Shown: positions 19,476 to 28,078, counted from the stretch's first letter. The stretch is 41,096 nucleotides of DNA from Gracilibacillus boraciitolerans JCM 21714 (GCF_000521485.1 NZ_BAVS01000029.1:1-41096); one strand, 5' to 3'. Numbers and translations are program-made. The notes: a model not told the origin generated them from the sequence alone.

Positions 19476-20411
19476 ATGATAAAAATAATTTCAGATCAGT
19501 CTAGTATTATGAGATTTACCTTGTACCTGTACATAGCGTTGTTAACTTTGATAGTACTTACTGCTTGTACAAATGAAACCAATAAAACCGATGGAGCAAC
19601 CACCAAAAAACCTGATACCGAGCAAACACTCAATAAAGAGCAAGAGTTTGAAAAACTCGAGAAGGAATTTGACGTCAGACTCGGTGTCTATGCTATGGAT
19701 ATGGGTAACAATCAAGTTATTGAGTACAACTCGGAGGAGCGTTTCGCCTATTCCTCTACTTTCAAAGTATTAGCAGCCGCCATACTGCTTAAGGAAAATG
19801 ACTTCAAAGATCTCGAAAAAGTCATAACCTACAATGAAGATGATTTGGTTACCTATTCTCCAGTTACCGAAAAACACGTGGATAGCGGTATGACCTTGTT
19901 GGAGATTAGTGAGGCGGCCATCCGAAAAAGCGACAACACTGCAGGGAATCTAATGCTTGAAGCCCTCGGAGGTCCTGATAAGTTTAAGCAAGCCCTGCGA
20001 GACATTGGAGATGACATTACGGAGCCCGCGCGATACGAAACCGAATTGAATGAATTTTCACCGGATAGTAACAAGGATACCAGTACACCAAAAGCGATGG
20101 CCTCCAGTTTAAAAAAGGTCGCACTTGATGATTTCCTTCCAAATGATAAGCGCGAAATACTAATCGATTGGATGAAAGGGAACGCAACAGGCGATGAACT
20201 TATACGAGCCGGCAAACCTGATGGATGGGTAGTTGGAGACAAAAGTGGTGCAGCAAGTTACGGTACAAGAAATGACATTGCCATAGTATGGCCACCAAAT
20301 AGAGAACCGATCGTCATTGCAGTGATGTCCCGCCGTGATACGGAAGATGCAGAATATGAGAATGAGTTGATAGCAAAGACTTCCGAGATCATACTGCATT
20401 CTTTTAAATAA
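19476..20411 (+). CDS. blaP: class A beta-lactamase, lipoprotein type
   Basis: This 311-aa serine beta-lactamase hydrolyses penicillins at the outer face of the membrane. A lipobox LTAC (Cys31) suggests lipid anchoring, with possible release as exoenzyme. Class A motifs are all present: STFK (94-97, nucleophile Ser94), SDN (152-154), the omega-loop ETELN with the general base Glu at about 188, and KSG (256-258) in place of the commoner KTG. No truncation or frameshift. The gene has its own BlaI-controlled promoter and is followed by blaR1 and blaI on the same strand. Confidence 0.93.
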   Translation: MIKIISDQSSIMRFTLYLYIALLTLIVLTACTNETNKTDGATTKKPDTEQTLNKEQEFEKLEKEFDVRLGVYAMDMGNNQVIEYNSEERFAYSSTFKVLAAAILLKENDFKDLEKVITYNEDDLVTYSPVTEKHVDSGMTLLEISEAAIRKSDNTAGNLMLEALGGPDKFKQALRDIGDDITEPARYETELNEFSPDSNKDTSTPKAMASSLKKVALDDFLPNDKREILIDWMKGNATGDELIRAGKPDGWVVGDKSGAASYGTRNDIAIVWPPNREPIVIAVMSRRDTEDAEYENELIAKTSEIILHSFK

Positions 20412-20424
20412 AAAAAGTAAGGAG

Positions 20425-20504
20425 TACATATGTCTGGAATCTATGGCTTGTGTGCCTCTTTCTTTAATATAGTTATTGACGAGAGGTCCTAAAAGTAAGA
20501 TAAT
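20425..20504 (+). promoter_or_regulatory. blaR1 promoter and possible BlaI half-operator
   Basis: TTGACG (20476-20481) and GATAAT (20499-20504) are exactly 17 bp apart, 37 bp upstream of the blaR1 ATG. Upstream, TACATATGT at 20425-20433 resembles a BlaI dyad. So blaR1-blaI can be transcribed independently of blaP, possibly under the same repressor. A 20-codon ORF from the ATG at 20430 overlaps this dyad and is probably not a gene. Confidence 0.55.
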
Positions 20505-20541
20505 TTAGATTCATCAATTCTCGGTTAAGGAGATGAAGTAA

Positions 20542-22314
20542 ATGTCTGTCCTCCACCTGGGTGTATGCCTGTTTATATCCTCTTTTGTAGTCATTGTTAT
20601 CCTGCTGATTCGAAGGATTTTTAAGTACCAATTATCGTCTAAATGGCAATATAATTTATGGTTTATTTTACTGGCCGCGTTAACCATACCCTTTCTTCCA
20701 ACAAATGTATTGGATTTCGGAACCAAGTTCACGTACGGTGGACCTCAAACCAGTATGCCAACAGCGTCCAATTCCACAACAGCAAATCCCATTACAGAAA
20801 ATGGTGGCGATTGGATGAGGGATTTTTCCGTGTCTGTTAGCCGATTTGATCTAACCTTTTTAAGCCCTTTCCTAACTATTATATGGGTTTCAGGCATGCT
20901 GGTAATGTTTGCTTTTACTGTTCACGCATGGTTGAGGCTGCGGAGTATTAAAAAGTCGATGAGCATCATTAAAAATCAAGAGGTTCATTCCTTATTTGCA
21001 CAGTGCAAACAACGACTCGGCATTTCTCAGAAGATCGTGTTGGTGAATTCTCCACTAATTAAGTCGCCACTAACATTCGGCATGTTTAAAACCTATATTA
21101 TTTTGCCACGTCATGCTGATGCATGGCTGAGCCTGGATGAGCTGAAGTACATTCTATTACATGAATTACATCACTATAAATATAAGGACATCTCAACAAA
21201 TTACTTAGTTGTCCTCTTCCAGATTATGTATTGGTATAATCCATTGATCTGGATTGCCTTTAGAAACATGCGATTAGATCGAGAAATCGCCTGTGATAGT
21301 GCCGTTTTAAAAATGCTCAACCCAAACAATTATTCAGCATACGGAAACACCATCATTAAGTTTGCTCATAAATCCTTTCTTAAAAGTCAGTTTACAATGG
21401 TTAATCCACTTGTTAGCTCCAAAAAACAATTAACGAAAAGGATAGAAAGAATTGCAGTTTTCACAACCGAATCAAGGCTATTAAAAGTGAAAAGCATCAT
21501 CATTTTTCTGCTTCTGGCCGGAATTGTGATCAGCCAGGTACCAGTTGTCTCTGCAATGCCGTATGGCGAGGATCGGATCGATTTTGATAATCAAAAGACT
21601 ACTTATGAGGATTTAAGTACCTATTTCAACAGATATGACGGTAGCTTCGTACTCTATGATTTGCGGAAAGCACAATACCTTATCTATAATAAAGATAAAA
21701 GTGTGTTACGAGTTTCACCCAATTCTACCTATAAAATATACAGTGCATTATTCGCGTTGGAGTCTGGCATAATTACAGATCACCATACCTCCATAAAATG
21801 GGATAGAAAAACATATCCATACGAAACTTGGAATCAGAATCAGAACTTATTTACCGCAATGGATAACTCGGTGACTTGGTACTTTCAAAATTTAGACCAA
21901 AAAATGCAGAAGCAAAATATTCAAGCATATATCCAAAATATAAATTACGGTAATCAAAATGTATCTGGTGGAGTTAAAGACTATTGGCTAGAATCTTCTT
22001 TAAAGATCTCACCGATTGAACAAGTACAGACACTCAAGGATTTTTATACAAACCAATTTGGGTTTGATAAGCAGAACATTGAATTAATAAAAGATACGAT
22101 CATGCTGGAGACGAAGGACGATGCCACACTATATGGTAAAACCGGAACAGGAACGGTCAACGGGAAAAATATTAATGGCTGGTTCATCGGATATGTTGAA
22201 GTGCACCACAACACATTTTTCTTTGCAACCAACATTGAAAATGATCATCATGCTAAAGGCAGTATAGCCGCTGATATTACCAAATCGATTTTAAAAGACA
22301 AAGGCATTTATTAA
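20542..22314 (+). CDS. blaR1: BlaR1 beta-lactam sensor/signal-transducing metalloprotease
   Basis: This 590-aa membrane protein detects beta-lactams and triggers cleavage of BlaI. N-terminal helices (about 5-25, 35-52, 108-128) and one near 318-332 frame a cytoplasmic M56 zinc-protease domain with HELHH (207-211). The extracellular penicillin-binding sensor (about 345-590) has the acylated Ser in STYK (395-398) and a KTG motif near the C-terminus (YGKTGTG). AAGGAG precedes the ATG. Length and domain order are normal for the family. The gene appears intact and lies between blaP and blaI. Confidence 0.92.
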   Translation: MSVLHLGVCLFISSFVVIVILLIRRIFKYQLSSKWQYNLWFILLAALTIPFLPTNVLDFGTKFTYGGPQTSMPTASNSTTANPITENGGDWMRDFSVSVSRFDLTFLSPFLTIIWVSGMLVMFAFTVHAWLRLRSIKKSMSIIKNQEVHSLFAQCKQRLGISQKIVLVNSPLIKSPLTFGMFKTYIILPRHADAWLSLDELKYILLHELHHYKYKDISTNYLVVLFQIMYWYNPLIWIAFRNMRLDREIACDSAVLKMLNPNNYSAYGNTIIKFAHKSFLKSQFTMVNPLVSSKKQLTKRIERIAVFTTESRLLKVKSIIIFLLLAGIVISQVPVVSAMPYGEDRIDFDNQKTTYEDLSTYFNRYDGSFVLYDLRKAQYLIYNKDKSVLRVSPNSTYKIYSALFALESGIITDHHTSIKWDRKTYPYETWNQNQNLFTAMDNSVTWYFQNLDQKMQKQNIQAYIQNINYGNQNVSGGVKDYWLESSLKISPIEQVQTLKDFYTNQFGFDKQNIELIKDTIMLETKDDATLYGKTGTGTVNGKNINGWFIGYVEVHHNTFFFATNIENDHHAKGSIAADITKSILKDKGIY

Positions 22315-22336
22315 CTACGAAAGGGCTGGGATTCAC

Positions 22337-22721
22337 TTGACACATAAGATACCCACTATTTCAGAGGCGGAATGGGAAGTATTGAAAGTGCTTTGGCAAA
22401 AAGCTCCCCCAATCAGCAAATGAAATCATTTCATTCTTACCGTCAGAAACAAATTGGAAGCCAAAAACCGTACGCACCCTGTTGGATCGACTTACAAAAA
22501 AAGAAGTTATCGGTGTACACAAGGATCAACGTGTATATACATTCTATCCACTATTCTCGCAGAATGAATGTCAGCGTGCTAAAACAAAATCCTTTGTGAA
22601 ACGATTCTATGACGGCACACTAAAATCAATGCTTGTTCAATTTATTCAGGAGGAAGACTTGTCTGAGGAAGATATTAAAGAGCTGCGGTCTATTTTGGAT
22701 AATAAGCAGGAGAAGAAGTAA
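22337..22721 (+). pseudogene. blaI: BlaI/MecI-family repressor, frameshifted
   Basis: A TTG start at 22337 with an AAAGGG-type RBS gives LTHKIPTISEAEWEVLKVLWQK, the first helices of the BlaI winged helix. At a C5 run (22406-22410) the frame is lost. Reduced to four C, it continues APQSANEII, then KTVRTLLDRLTKKEVIG and the dimerisation tail to 22721, about 127 aa. BlaI represses blaP and blaR1 as a dimer until cut after BlaR1 activation. As read, the repressor would be truncated after about 28 residues, so the beta-lactamase would be constitutive. Confidence 0.82.
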
Positions 22722-22848
22722 GTATTTCGTGTAATCAGATTTTTTCTTTGTTTTTTTACTATGCATGCTTTTGTTAATCCAGGCAATTTATTTATGACTC
22801 AACTTCGGAAAGTAATTAGTCAAACATTAAGTGGATTAAAGAATTGGT

Positions 22849-23080
22849 TTACTTATATATACTTGAATAAATAAAAGCTGTTATCGGTTGAATGACAAAA
22901 GTGAGACCGACAACAATAAGTAAAGGATAATTCTTTATATCACTTAAATTACTGACACCCTCAGTTATAAATAATACGAATCCAGACAGTATCATCAAAG
23001 CATAATAACCAACCTTAGAACCCTCTGTTTCTATATGCTGTTCCAATTCATCCTTCTCCTTCTTACCCTCTAACTGGATC
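22849..23080 (-). pseudogene. small membrane protein, 5' end cut by IS3-family element
   Basis: The frame is open from the IS boundary (about 23080) and reads EGKKEKDELEQHIETEGSKV, followed by two hydrophobic segments (ALMILSGFVLFI; LLIVVGLTFVIQP). It ends at 22849. The likely native start lies beyond the insertion, so an N-terminal part is lost. The internal TTG at 23046 could give a 65-aa product. Such two-helix proteins often sit with small HTH regulators, none of which survives here. Confidence 0.5.
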
Positions 23081-23157
23081 GGTTACACTTAATTGGACAA
23101 GTTAGTTAAGGTGGTCAGATAGACTTGGTTCAAATAAAAACCGAGGAGTATTATAAC

Positions 23158-23445
23158 ATGACCAGAAGAGTGAGAAGAAGTTTTTCCAAAGAATTTAAAG
23201 AACAAATGGTTCAACTGCATGCATCTGGTAAACCCCCCCGCGCAGAAATTATTAAAGAATATGAACTAACACCTTCTTCCTTTGATAAGTGGGTTCGACA
23301 ATATCAGGACAGTGGATCGTTTCAGGAAAAAGACAATCGAACACCGGAACAAGAAGAGTTAGTTAAACTTCGAAAAGAAAATCAAAAACTGTCCATGGAA
23401 AATGATATTTTAAAGCAGGCCGCGCTGATCATGGGACGAAAGTAG
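23158..23445 (+). CDS. IS3-family OrfA (HTH protein)
   Basis: This 95-aa protein starts MTRRVRRSFSKEF, preceded by GAGGAG. It has an HTH_Tnp_1-type helix-turn-helix and a C-terminal leucine-zipper-like helix (LRKENQKLSMENDILKQA). It binds the IS ends and, in IS3 elements, is joined to OrfB by programmed frameshifting. C7 at 23233-23239 makes GKPPRAEI; the family sequence I recall has GKPRAEI-like text with four C. An upstream in-frame ATG at 23125 is less likely. Confidence 0.85.
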   Translation: MTRRVRRSFSKEFKEQMVQLHASGKPPRAEIIKEYELTPSSFDKWVRQYQDSGSFQEKDNRTPEQEELVKLRKENQKLSMENDILKQAALIMGRK

Positions 23446-23447
23446 AT

Positions 23448-24271
23448 GTGATTCGGAATAATCGTCACAAATACTGGGTATCAGCAATGTGCGACGTCCT
23501 GCAAATAGCCCGAAGTACGTACTATTATGAAGCAAAGGTTCGTGATGACCAGGACGGAGAATTAACAGATCTGATCCTCGATATTTTTAAAAAAAGCCGA
23601 AATAACTATGGACAAAGAAAGATCAAAGTAGAACTGAAAAAGAAGGGATGGATCGTTTCCCGCCGCCGTATTGGGAGAATCATGAAAGAGCAAGGACTTG
23701 TTTCTAAGTATACCGTCGCTCAATTTAAGCCGTCTAAATCATCATGTAATGAGTCGGAAGTAGGAAATGAACTTAATAGAGAATTTGACCAGGATCAAGA
23801 ACTAAAAGTAATTGTAAGTGACTTAACGTACGTGAGAGTTGGACTGAAGTGGCATTATATCTGCGTTTTAATAGATTTATATAATCGTGAAATTATTGGA
23901 CACAGTGCAGGACCTCATAAAAATGCTGCCTTAGTTCAACGTGCCTTTGCATCCGTTCCATACAATCTTCATCATCTTGAATTATTTCACACAGATAGAG
24001 GTAGTGAGTTTAAGAACCAACTTATCGACCAGGCATTAGAAACGTTTGGTATTGAGCGTTCATTAAGCGAAAAAGGAACGCCATATGATAATGCAGTTGC
24101 TGAGGCTACATTTAAGACGATCAAAACAGAGTTCGTCAAAGGGACTTTTTTACTAACCAACACGAACTTGACCTTGAACTTTTTGATTATGTTCATTGGT
24201 TCAACCACATACGAATTCATGAATCCCTAAGTTACTTAACACCTACTGAATACAAGTTGATGAACCTTTAA
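23448..24271 (+). pseudogene. IS3-family OrfB integrase, frameshifted near the C-terminus
   Basis: The rve-type DDE integrase has an HTH_21-like N-terminus (YGQRKIKVELKKKG) and DDE residues in VSDLTYV, FHTDRGSEF and AVAEATFKTIKTE. At a T6 run (24146-24151) the frame slips. Seven T would give KGTFFTNQHELDLELFDY, then VHWFNHIRIHESLSYLTPTEY and a stop at 24269-24271 inside the right IR, the normal IS3 ending. As read it stops at 24230 with a foreign tail. The GTG at 23448 follows the OrfA stop. Confidence 0.82.
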
Positions 24272-24299
24272 AAATTTGTTCGATTTAGTGTTGACATAC

Positions 24300-24811
24300 C
24301 AGTTAATTGAATTATGTAAGGAGTTAAGATTACCCAGCATCAGAAGGCTGATTAAATCTTCTGATACATTTAAGAATGAAAAAGAAGCTTTGGATTAGGA
24401 ATGGAGGCTTGTTTAGCTGGTTATCGTGTGTTTTTCGCAACGGTACCTTCGTTTATTAATCAATTAAAAGCACATCGTTCAGAACGAACGTTGCGTAGCT
24501 TTGAATTGAAATTTGAAAAGTATGATCTCGTCATTCTCGATGAGTTAGGCTATATTTCATTTGATAAAGAGGGAGCAGAATTACTGTTCTCGCATTTATC
24601 CTTAAGAGCTGGAAGAAAATCAACGATAATAACGAGTAATTTGTCTTTTATCAATTGGCAAGATATATTTCATGACTCTGTCTTGACCGCAGCTTTAACG
24701 GATCGTTTGACGCATAGATCTTACGTTTTAAATATGAATGGTAATTCTTATCGAATGCGAGAAACAGAAGAATGGTTGAAAGCAGAAAGTGTACAAGTGG
24801 TGCAAAATTAA
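24300..24811 (+). pseudogene. istB: IstB (IS21-family transposition ATPase), remnant
   Basis: 24300-24391 encodes QLIELCKELRLPSIRRL and KSSDTFKNEKEA, an IstB N-terminus. Then a stop and frame change lead into 24401-24811, EACLAGYRVFFATVPSFINQL to the C-terminus, including Walker B-like LVILDELGY and the TSNLSF region. The Walker A region between them is missing, so an internal deletion of some 60-70 residues is inferred. The 5' end is cut by the IS3-family element. Non-functional. Confidence 0.8.
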
Positions 24812-24841
24812 ATTAACAAACGGTTCACTTTTCAATTGACA
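24812..24841 (+). repeat. right terminal repeat of the IS21-type remnant
   Basis: Read on the minus strand, the end is TGTCAATTGAAAAGTGAACC, the kind of TG-starting terminus found in IS21 relatives. It directly follows istB. The minus-strand hypothetical gene at 24832-25189 runs into this end and takes its stop codon from it. Confidence 0.6.
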
Positions 24842-25189
24842 AATACACAATTTCTTAATTTTCTTTTAAATGTTTCATAATCTAGTGAGTAATCAATCAA
24901 ATGGAGAAGCTCTCTATGAGCTTTGCCAGAACCATCAAATTCATGTCTTCCTACCGGGTTAACAAACTCAACGTCTTTCGTTAATGTTCTCATTATTACT
25001 ATATCTTCAGTCGATACACCCCCACCCCTTAAAATCTTCTCTTATCTTATAAAATGCCATCTCGTTCGATTCTTGCGAAAGATAAAGAATTACAAGGGAC
25101 TCCATGATGGTAAAGCCATCATAAGGGCACTTTTTACATAAGTATTCTTTACTGTGTTCAACCAATTTTATTATATTTAAAAAAAGCAC
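24832..25189 (-). pseudogene. hypothetical protein, frameshifted and 3'-truncated by IS21 end
   Basis: The first frame gives KEYLCKKCPYDGFTIMESLV and ends at a C5 run (25019-25023). With four C it continues FKGWGVSTEDIVIMRTLTKD to a stop inside the IS21-type terminus. The GTG start at 25189 overlaps the terminator of the next gene, so the true start is unclear and the 5' end may also be lost. No family recognised; the two Cys in CKKC may bind metal. Confidence 0.5.
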
Positions 25190-25216
25190 TTGATCCTTAA
25201 TACAATCAAGTGCTTT
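25183..25216 (-). terminator. terminator of the LXG/YezG operon
   Basis: A 12-bp stem, AAAGCACTTGAT (25183-25194) against ATCAAGTGCTTT (25205-25216), is followed on the minus strand by a T run. It lies 28 bp past the YezG-like stop. Confidence 0.75.
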
Positions 25217-25243
25217 ATGGTTGACTATGCATAAAACTTTATA

Positions 25244-25732
25244 TTAAATGGGGTCATTTGGAAAATCAGAATAATACTTTTCAATTAATGCCTTATCATT
25301 TTCATCATCCAGTACTTCACCTAAATATTTTTTTTTCCAAATAGTCATTTGGTCGCTGAAACTATATTCCGTATCAAACCAATTTGTATAATCAAAATGA
25401 ACATTTAATTGGCCTGTACTCTCTAGTGTCAGTGTGAAAGAGTACCAAAGTTCTTGCTCTTCGCTTTTAAAAACTTCTCTCATTTCTTCTGATAAAGAAA
25501 ATAGCTTTCTTTTATTTAATTTGAACGATTTTTCGTCTACTTGATAGTTAAAAGGAATTTCAAGACTATATACATTCAAACTTGGATTGGTTGAAGGCTG
25601 GTAGAAGAAGTATGTACCTCCACCATCTTCTGAAATTTGAGTATAATAGTAAAATCTCTCCCATTGTTCTGGAATCATTTCATTAACGGTCTCAGCTATC
25701 TTTCTATATAAATCATTCAATCTTTGCTCCAT
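25244..25732 (-). CDS. YezG-family (DUF600) immunity protein
   Basis: This 162-aa protein begins MEQRLNDLYRKIAETVNEMI and has QISEDGGGTYFFYQP, typical of YezG-type immunity proteins, which bind and block the nuclease C-domains of LXG toxins. AGAGG precedes the ATG and the gene is intact. It lies 12 bp after a toxin gene reduced to its first 57 codons, so it now protects only against toxin from other cells, or against nothing. Confidence 0.82.
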   Translation of the reverse strand: MEQRLNDLYRKIAETVNEMIPEQWERFYYYTQISEDGGGTYFFYQPSTNPSLNVYSLEIPFNYQVDEKSFKLNKRKLFSLSEEMREVFKSEEQELWYSFTLTLESTGQLNVHFDYTNWFDTEYSFSDQMTIWKKKYLGEVLDDENDKALIEKYYSDFPNDPI

Positions 25733-25744
25733 CTATTTCAACCT

Positions 25745-25918
25745 CTAAAAGCCTTTAATCGCATCGGCACTCTTACCAGTAAAAGCATCGATTCCGACTA
25801 TTTTTTGAAAAGCAGCTCGTAATGTTTCCAGTCTTTCTCTTAATGCCTGGTATTCTTTTGCACGAGCTTCTACGGTTGCGACTAACGATTTTGTTTCCAA
25901 CGTTCGGGTTGTGCTCAT
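25745..25918 (-). pseudogene. LXG toxin, N-terminal stub
   Basis: This 57-aa ORF starts MSTTRTLETKSLVATVEARA, with GGGAGAGG upstream. It ends FTGKSADAIKGF, the conserved start of the LXG secretion domain, where normal proteins continue for 400-600 residues into a toxin. A stop follows immediately and the immunity gene begins 12 bp later. I infer deletion of nearly the entire toxin. It is preceded by the two small helical partner genes that usually accompany LXG proteins. Confidence 0.72.
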
Positions 25919-25942
25919 CGCTTCCTCTCCCTTACCCTCTCT

Positions 25943-26236
25943 CTATTTCCCGATTGCTTCATCTTGCTCTTTTAGCTTCCTTACACTTTCCCTGGTATCG
26001 GCCAGATTTTTCTCAACTGTTTCGATATACTGTAACAAAAACGAATGTATCATCTCTTCTCGTTCCAGCCATTCATCGGTGAACGCTAGCTCATTTCTAC
26101 TAAATGCATTGGCAGGCTTGGGTAAGTCTAATCGAGACAGACATGACCTGGCATGTTCAAGCTGCGCCATGACGGAGGGAAAATGCAATTTAATTTCTGT
26201 ACCGCCGCTGATTGTACTTCCTACTCGAATATTCAT
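25943..26236 (-). CDS. YwqI-like (DUF5344) LXG partner protein
   Basis: This helical protein of 97 aa starts MNIRVGSTISGG and has long amphipathic stretches with no signal peptide. Such proteins form helical hairpins that help load LXG toxins into the type VIIb secretion system. I chose the ATG at 26236 because it overlaps the upstream stop (TGATG). An ATG four codons earlier (26248) is also possible. The LXG stub follows 24 bp downstream. Confidence 0.7.
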   Translation of the reverse strand: MNIRVGSTISGGTEIKLHFPSVMAQLEHARSCLSRLDLPKPANAFSRNELAFTDEWLEREEMIHSFLLQYIETVEKNLADTRESVRKLKEQDEAIGK

Positions 26237-26659
26237 CAGAACAACCATCCTTTTAATTCGTTCAATTTACTTCCGTATGCTTCCGCTGCCTCTTCCCCCC
26301 CCTGGCTCCATAATCGATCAGCCTGGTGAGCAATTGTACTAGCTATATCTAAGCTGCTCTGCTGGAGTTGCAACTGACCTATTTCCCACTCTATCTGACC
26401 GATATAATACGGGTATTGATACAGGATCTTTTTTTTCATAAATTCATAGGCTTCCTGCGGGATTCATCAAATGTATTGGCTAGAGTGCCTCCCAGGAAGA
26501 ATCCAATGAAGGCTGTAACAATTTTTTAATTTCTACGGAAGCCTGGTCTTGTTCGTTTTCTATATCACGCTTCGCCTTTTTTAGCCGGTCTATTTTTTCC
26601 TCTATGTCTGCCGATCGGTTAGAGATAACCTGGAATGCATTACTAAGAAAATCTGACAA
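26236..26659 (-). pseudogene. YwqH-like (DUF5082) LXG partner, frameshifted
   Basis: Frames 26480-26659 (SADIEEKIDRLKKAKRDIEN) and 26236-26439 (LYQYPYYIGQIEWEIGQLQL) join through WEGTLANTFDESRQEAYEF if single bases are restored at two places between 26440 and 26480. The result is a helical protein of about 140 aa, first in the LXG operon. I prefer the TTG start at 26659, which follows GGAGG, over an earlier one without an RBS. C8 (26295-26302) gives SQGGEEAAE where one Gly is likely. Confidence 0.62.
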
Positions 26660-26692
26660 CCTATACACCTCCATAACAGGACAATAATCCAA

Positions 26693-27281
26693 TGAAGCCC
26701 TTTATCTAATACATAATTATATAGAAAAATTAGAATAATAATCCAGTTATTATATGTGAAAAATGGAAAAACAAATCTATATGCCTATTAACCTTTTTAC
26801 CATTCTATTACTTTCAAATTATTCACCATTTCTTTTCGTTAGTCGGCTTTCTACGATTATGGGAATATAACAAAAAAAGAGGAGCGATTCAGACCCCCAC
26901 CTCTCTTCATTAACTAATTATTCAAGGTATTATAGATAGTTCTGTTCCATCCTCTATTCTTTGAACCAATTAAAATGGAGCACCTAGCCTGTCCCCCAAG
27001 TCCCATTGATTACAAATCATTCAAGTTTTTACTCAGCTTTTGTAATTCACTCATTACTCTGTTTCACACCGTCTCTTTTGTAAATTATAGAGCAATCAGG
27101 GGGGGCTGAAACTGCAAAGGGGGGGTACTTTTCCAATGTAGTTAGCCCTGTGATAATAAGGTTGAATGCGTAATTTTAGCAATGACCCATGATCAACCGA
27201 CCTTCATTGGATACTCACTAGTTTTGAAATGGTGCTTTATTCCACTCCTATTCTTACATTTGAGGAAAAAGTTACAAAGCA
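26693..27281. other. gene-free stretch with a terminator and two G7 tracts
   Basis: No credible gene. On the minus strand a hairpin at about 26879-26908 (AGAGG...CCTCT then seven T) looks like a terminator, probably for the DUF3298-like gene upstream. Two G7 tracts, 27099-27105 and 27119-27125, lie only 13 bp apart, showing that tract expansion is not confined to coding DNA. A promoter for the LXG operon should lie near 26700-26760 but is not clear. Confidence 0.5.
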
Positions 27282-27905
27282 TTAATTATTAACAGCCAAT
27301 TGTCCGAGTGGGCCATCTTCAACGATTATATCCTGGAGATCATATACCGAAATTGGGAACATAGGGAAACCATAAACATAGGGAGTAATTTCATATAGTT
27401 GAAAGTAAATAACCAGAGTTTTGTCCGCAATATAAAAATCTTGATCAGGTCGAATACCTGTAAATTCGCCCAAAAGCGGGATATCCCGCTGCTTTATTTG
27501 CTGATCAACTAAGCTGGAGAGTCTTTCCACATAATTACTTCCTGGCTTAAATAATTCACTCAGCTTACATTGCTCCCCTTTTTCCAGATCAAATGTTAGC
27601 GACTTGATATAGGTCATCCCATGCGCTGCCTGGTAATGATACGTATAATTGGAAAGTGATAAACTCAGGACTTTGCGTTGGTTGTTTTTCACCTCATATA
27701 ACCCAATCATTTCTTCCACTGCTGTTGGCATATTTCCAATTTGTTCGTTTATCAGCTGTTGAGTTTGATTAATAATCGCGTGATTAATCAACCCTTCCAA
27801 TGCCTGATTTTGCAATGCTGCCACTTGGGGATAAAAAACGGTTTTATTGTGACCGTCACTGATTTTATGCGTTTCTATCCGGACTGGAAATGTGTAAGGC
27901 ATCAT
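27282..27905 (-). CDS. DUF3298/DUF4163-type protein
   Basis: This protein of about 207 aa has no obvious signal peptide. It contains an N-terminal DUF4163-like part (NQALEGLINHAIINQTQQL) and a C-terminal DUF3298-like part (TFDLEKGEQCKLSELFKPG, then TGIRPDQDFYIADKTLVIYF). Related domains occur in anti-sigma factor RsiV and in secreted or cytosolic proteins of unknown role. AGGAGAGG supports the ATG at 27905 or 27902 rather than the one touching the RBS at 27911. It is divergent from padR. Confidence 0.75.
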   Translation of the reverse strand: MMPYTFPVRIETHKISDGHNKTVFYPQVAALQNQALEGLINHAIINQTQQLINEQIGNMPTAVEEMIGLYEVKNNQRKVLSLSLSNYTYHYQAAHGMTYIKSLTFDLEKGEQCKLSELFKPGSNYVERLSSLVDQQIKQRDIPLLGEFTGIRPDQDFYIADKTLVIYFQLYEITPYVYGFPMFPISVYDLQDIIVEDGPLGQLAVNN

Positions 27906-28078
27906 ACCCATCCTCTCCTGTTTTTACTCATTGTATTCTTGCGGGAAGGAATGTGTGTAAATGCCTAAGTGGTTTAATTTATACACATTTCACTCCTTCA
28001 TGTACTAGTTCATTCAAAAAACCCACAACTTTTTCTAAAAAATATAGTGACTCGCACTTCCTTTTTCCATATTTGTCA

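Larger units (their letters stand above)
23081..24296 (+). mobile_element. IS3-family insertion sequence
   Basis: Imperfect terminal repeats of about 31 bp (left 23081-23111, right 24265-24296) align after reverse complement, with TACACT/ACACT, GGACAA/GAACAA and ending TTAAGG/TAAAGG. Inside are orfA and orfB in the usual IS3 layout. On the right the element directly abuts the IstB remnant of an IS21-type element. Confidence 0.78.

Noticed and set aside
19853-20429. Minus-strand ORFs opposite blaP
   Set aside because: Full-length beta-lactamase with all motifs is on the other strand.
20430-20492. 20-codon ORF with a good RBS between blaP and blaR1
   Set aside because: It overlaps a BlaI-like dyad and the blaR1 promoter; such a short peptide has no other support.
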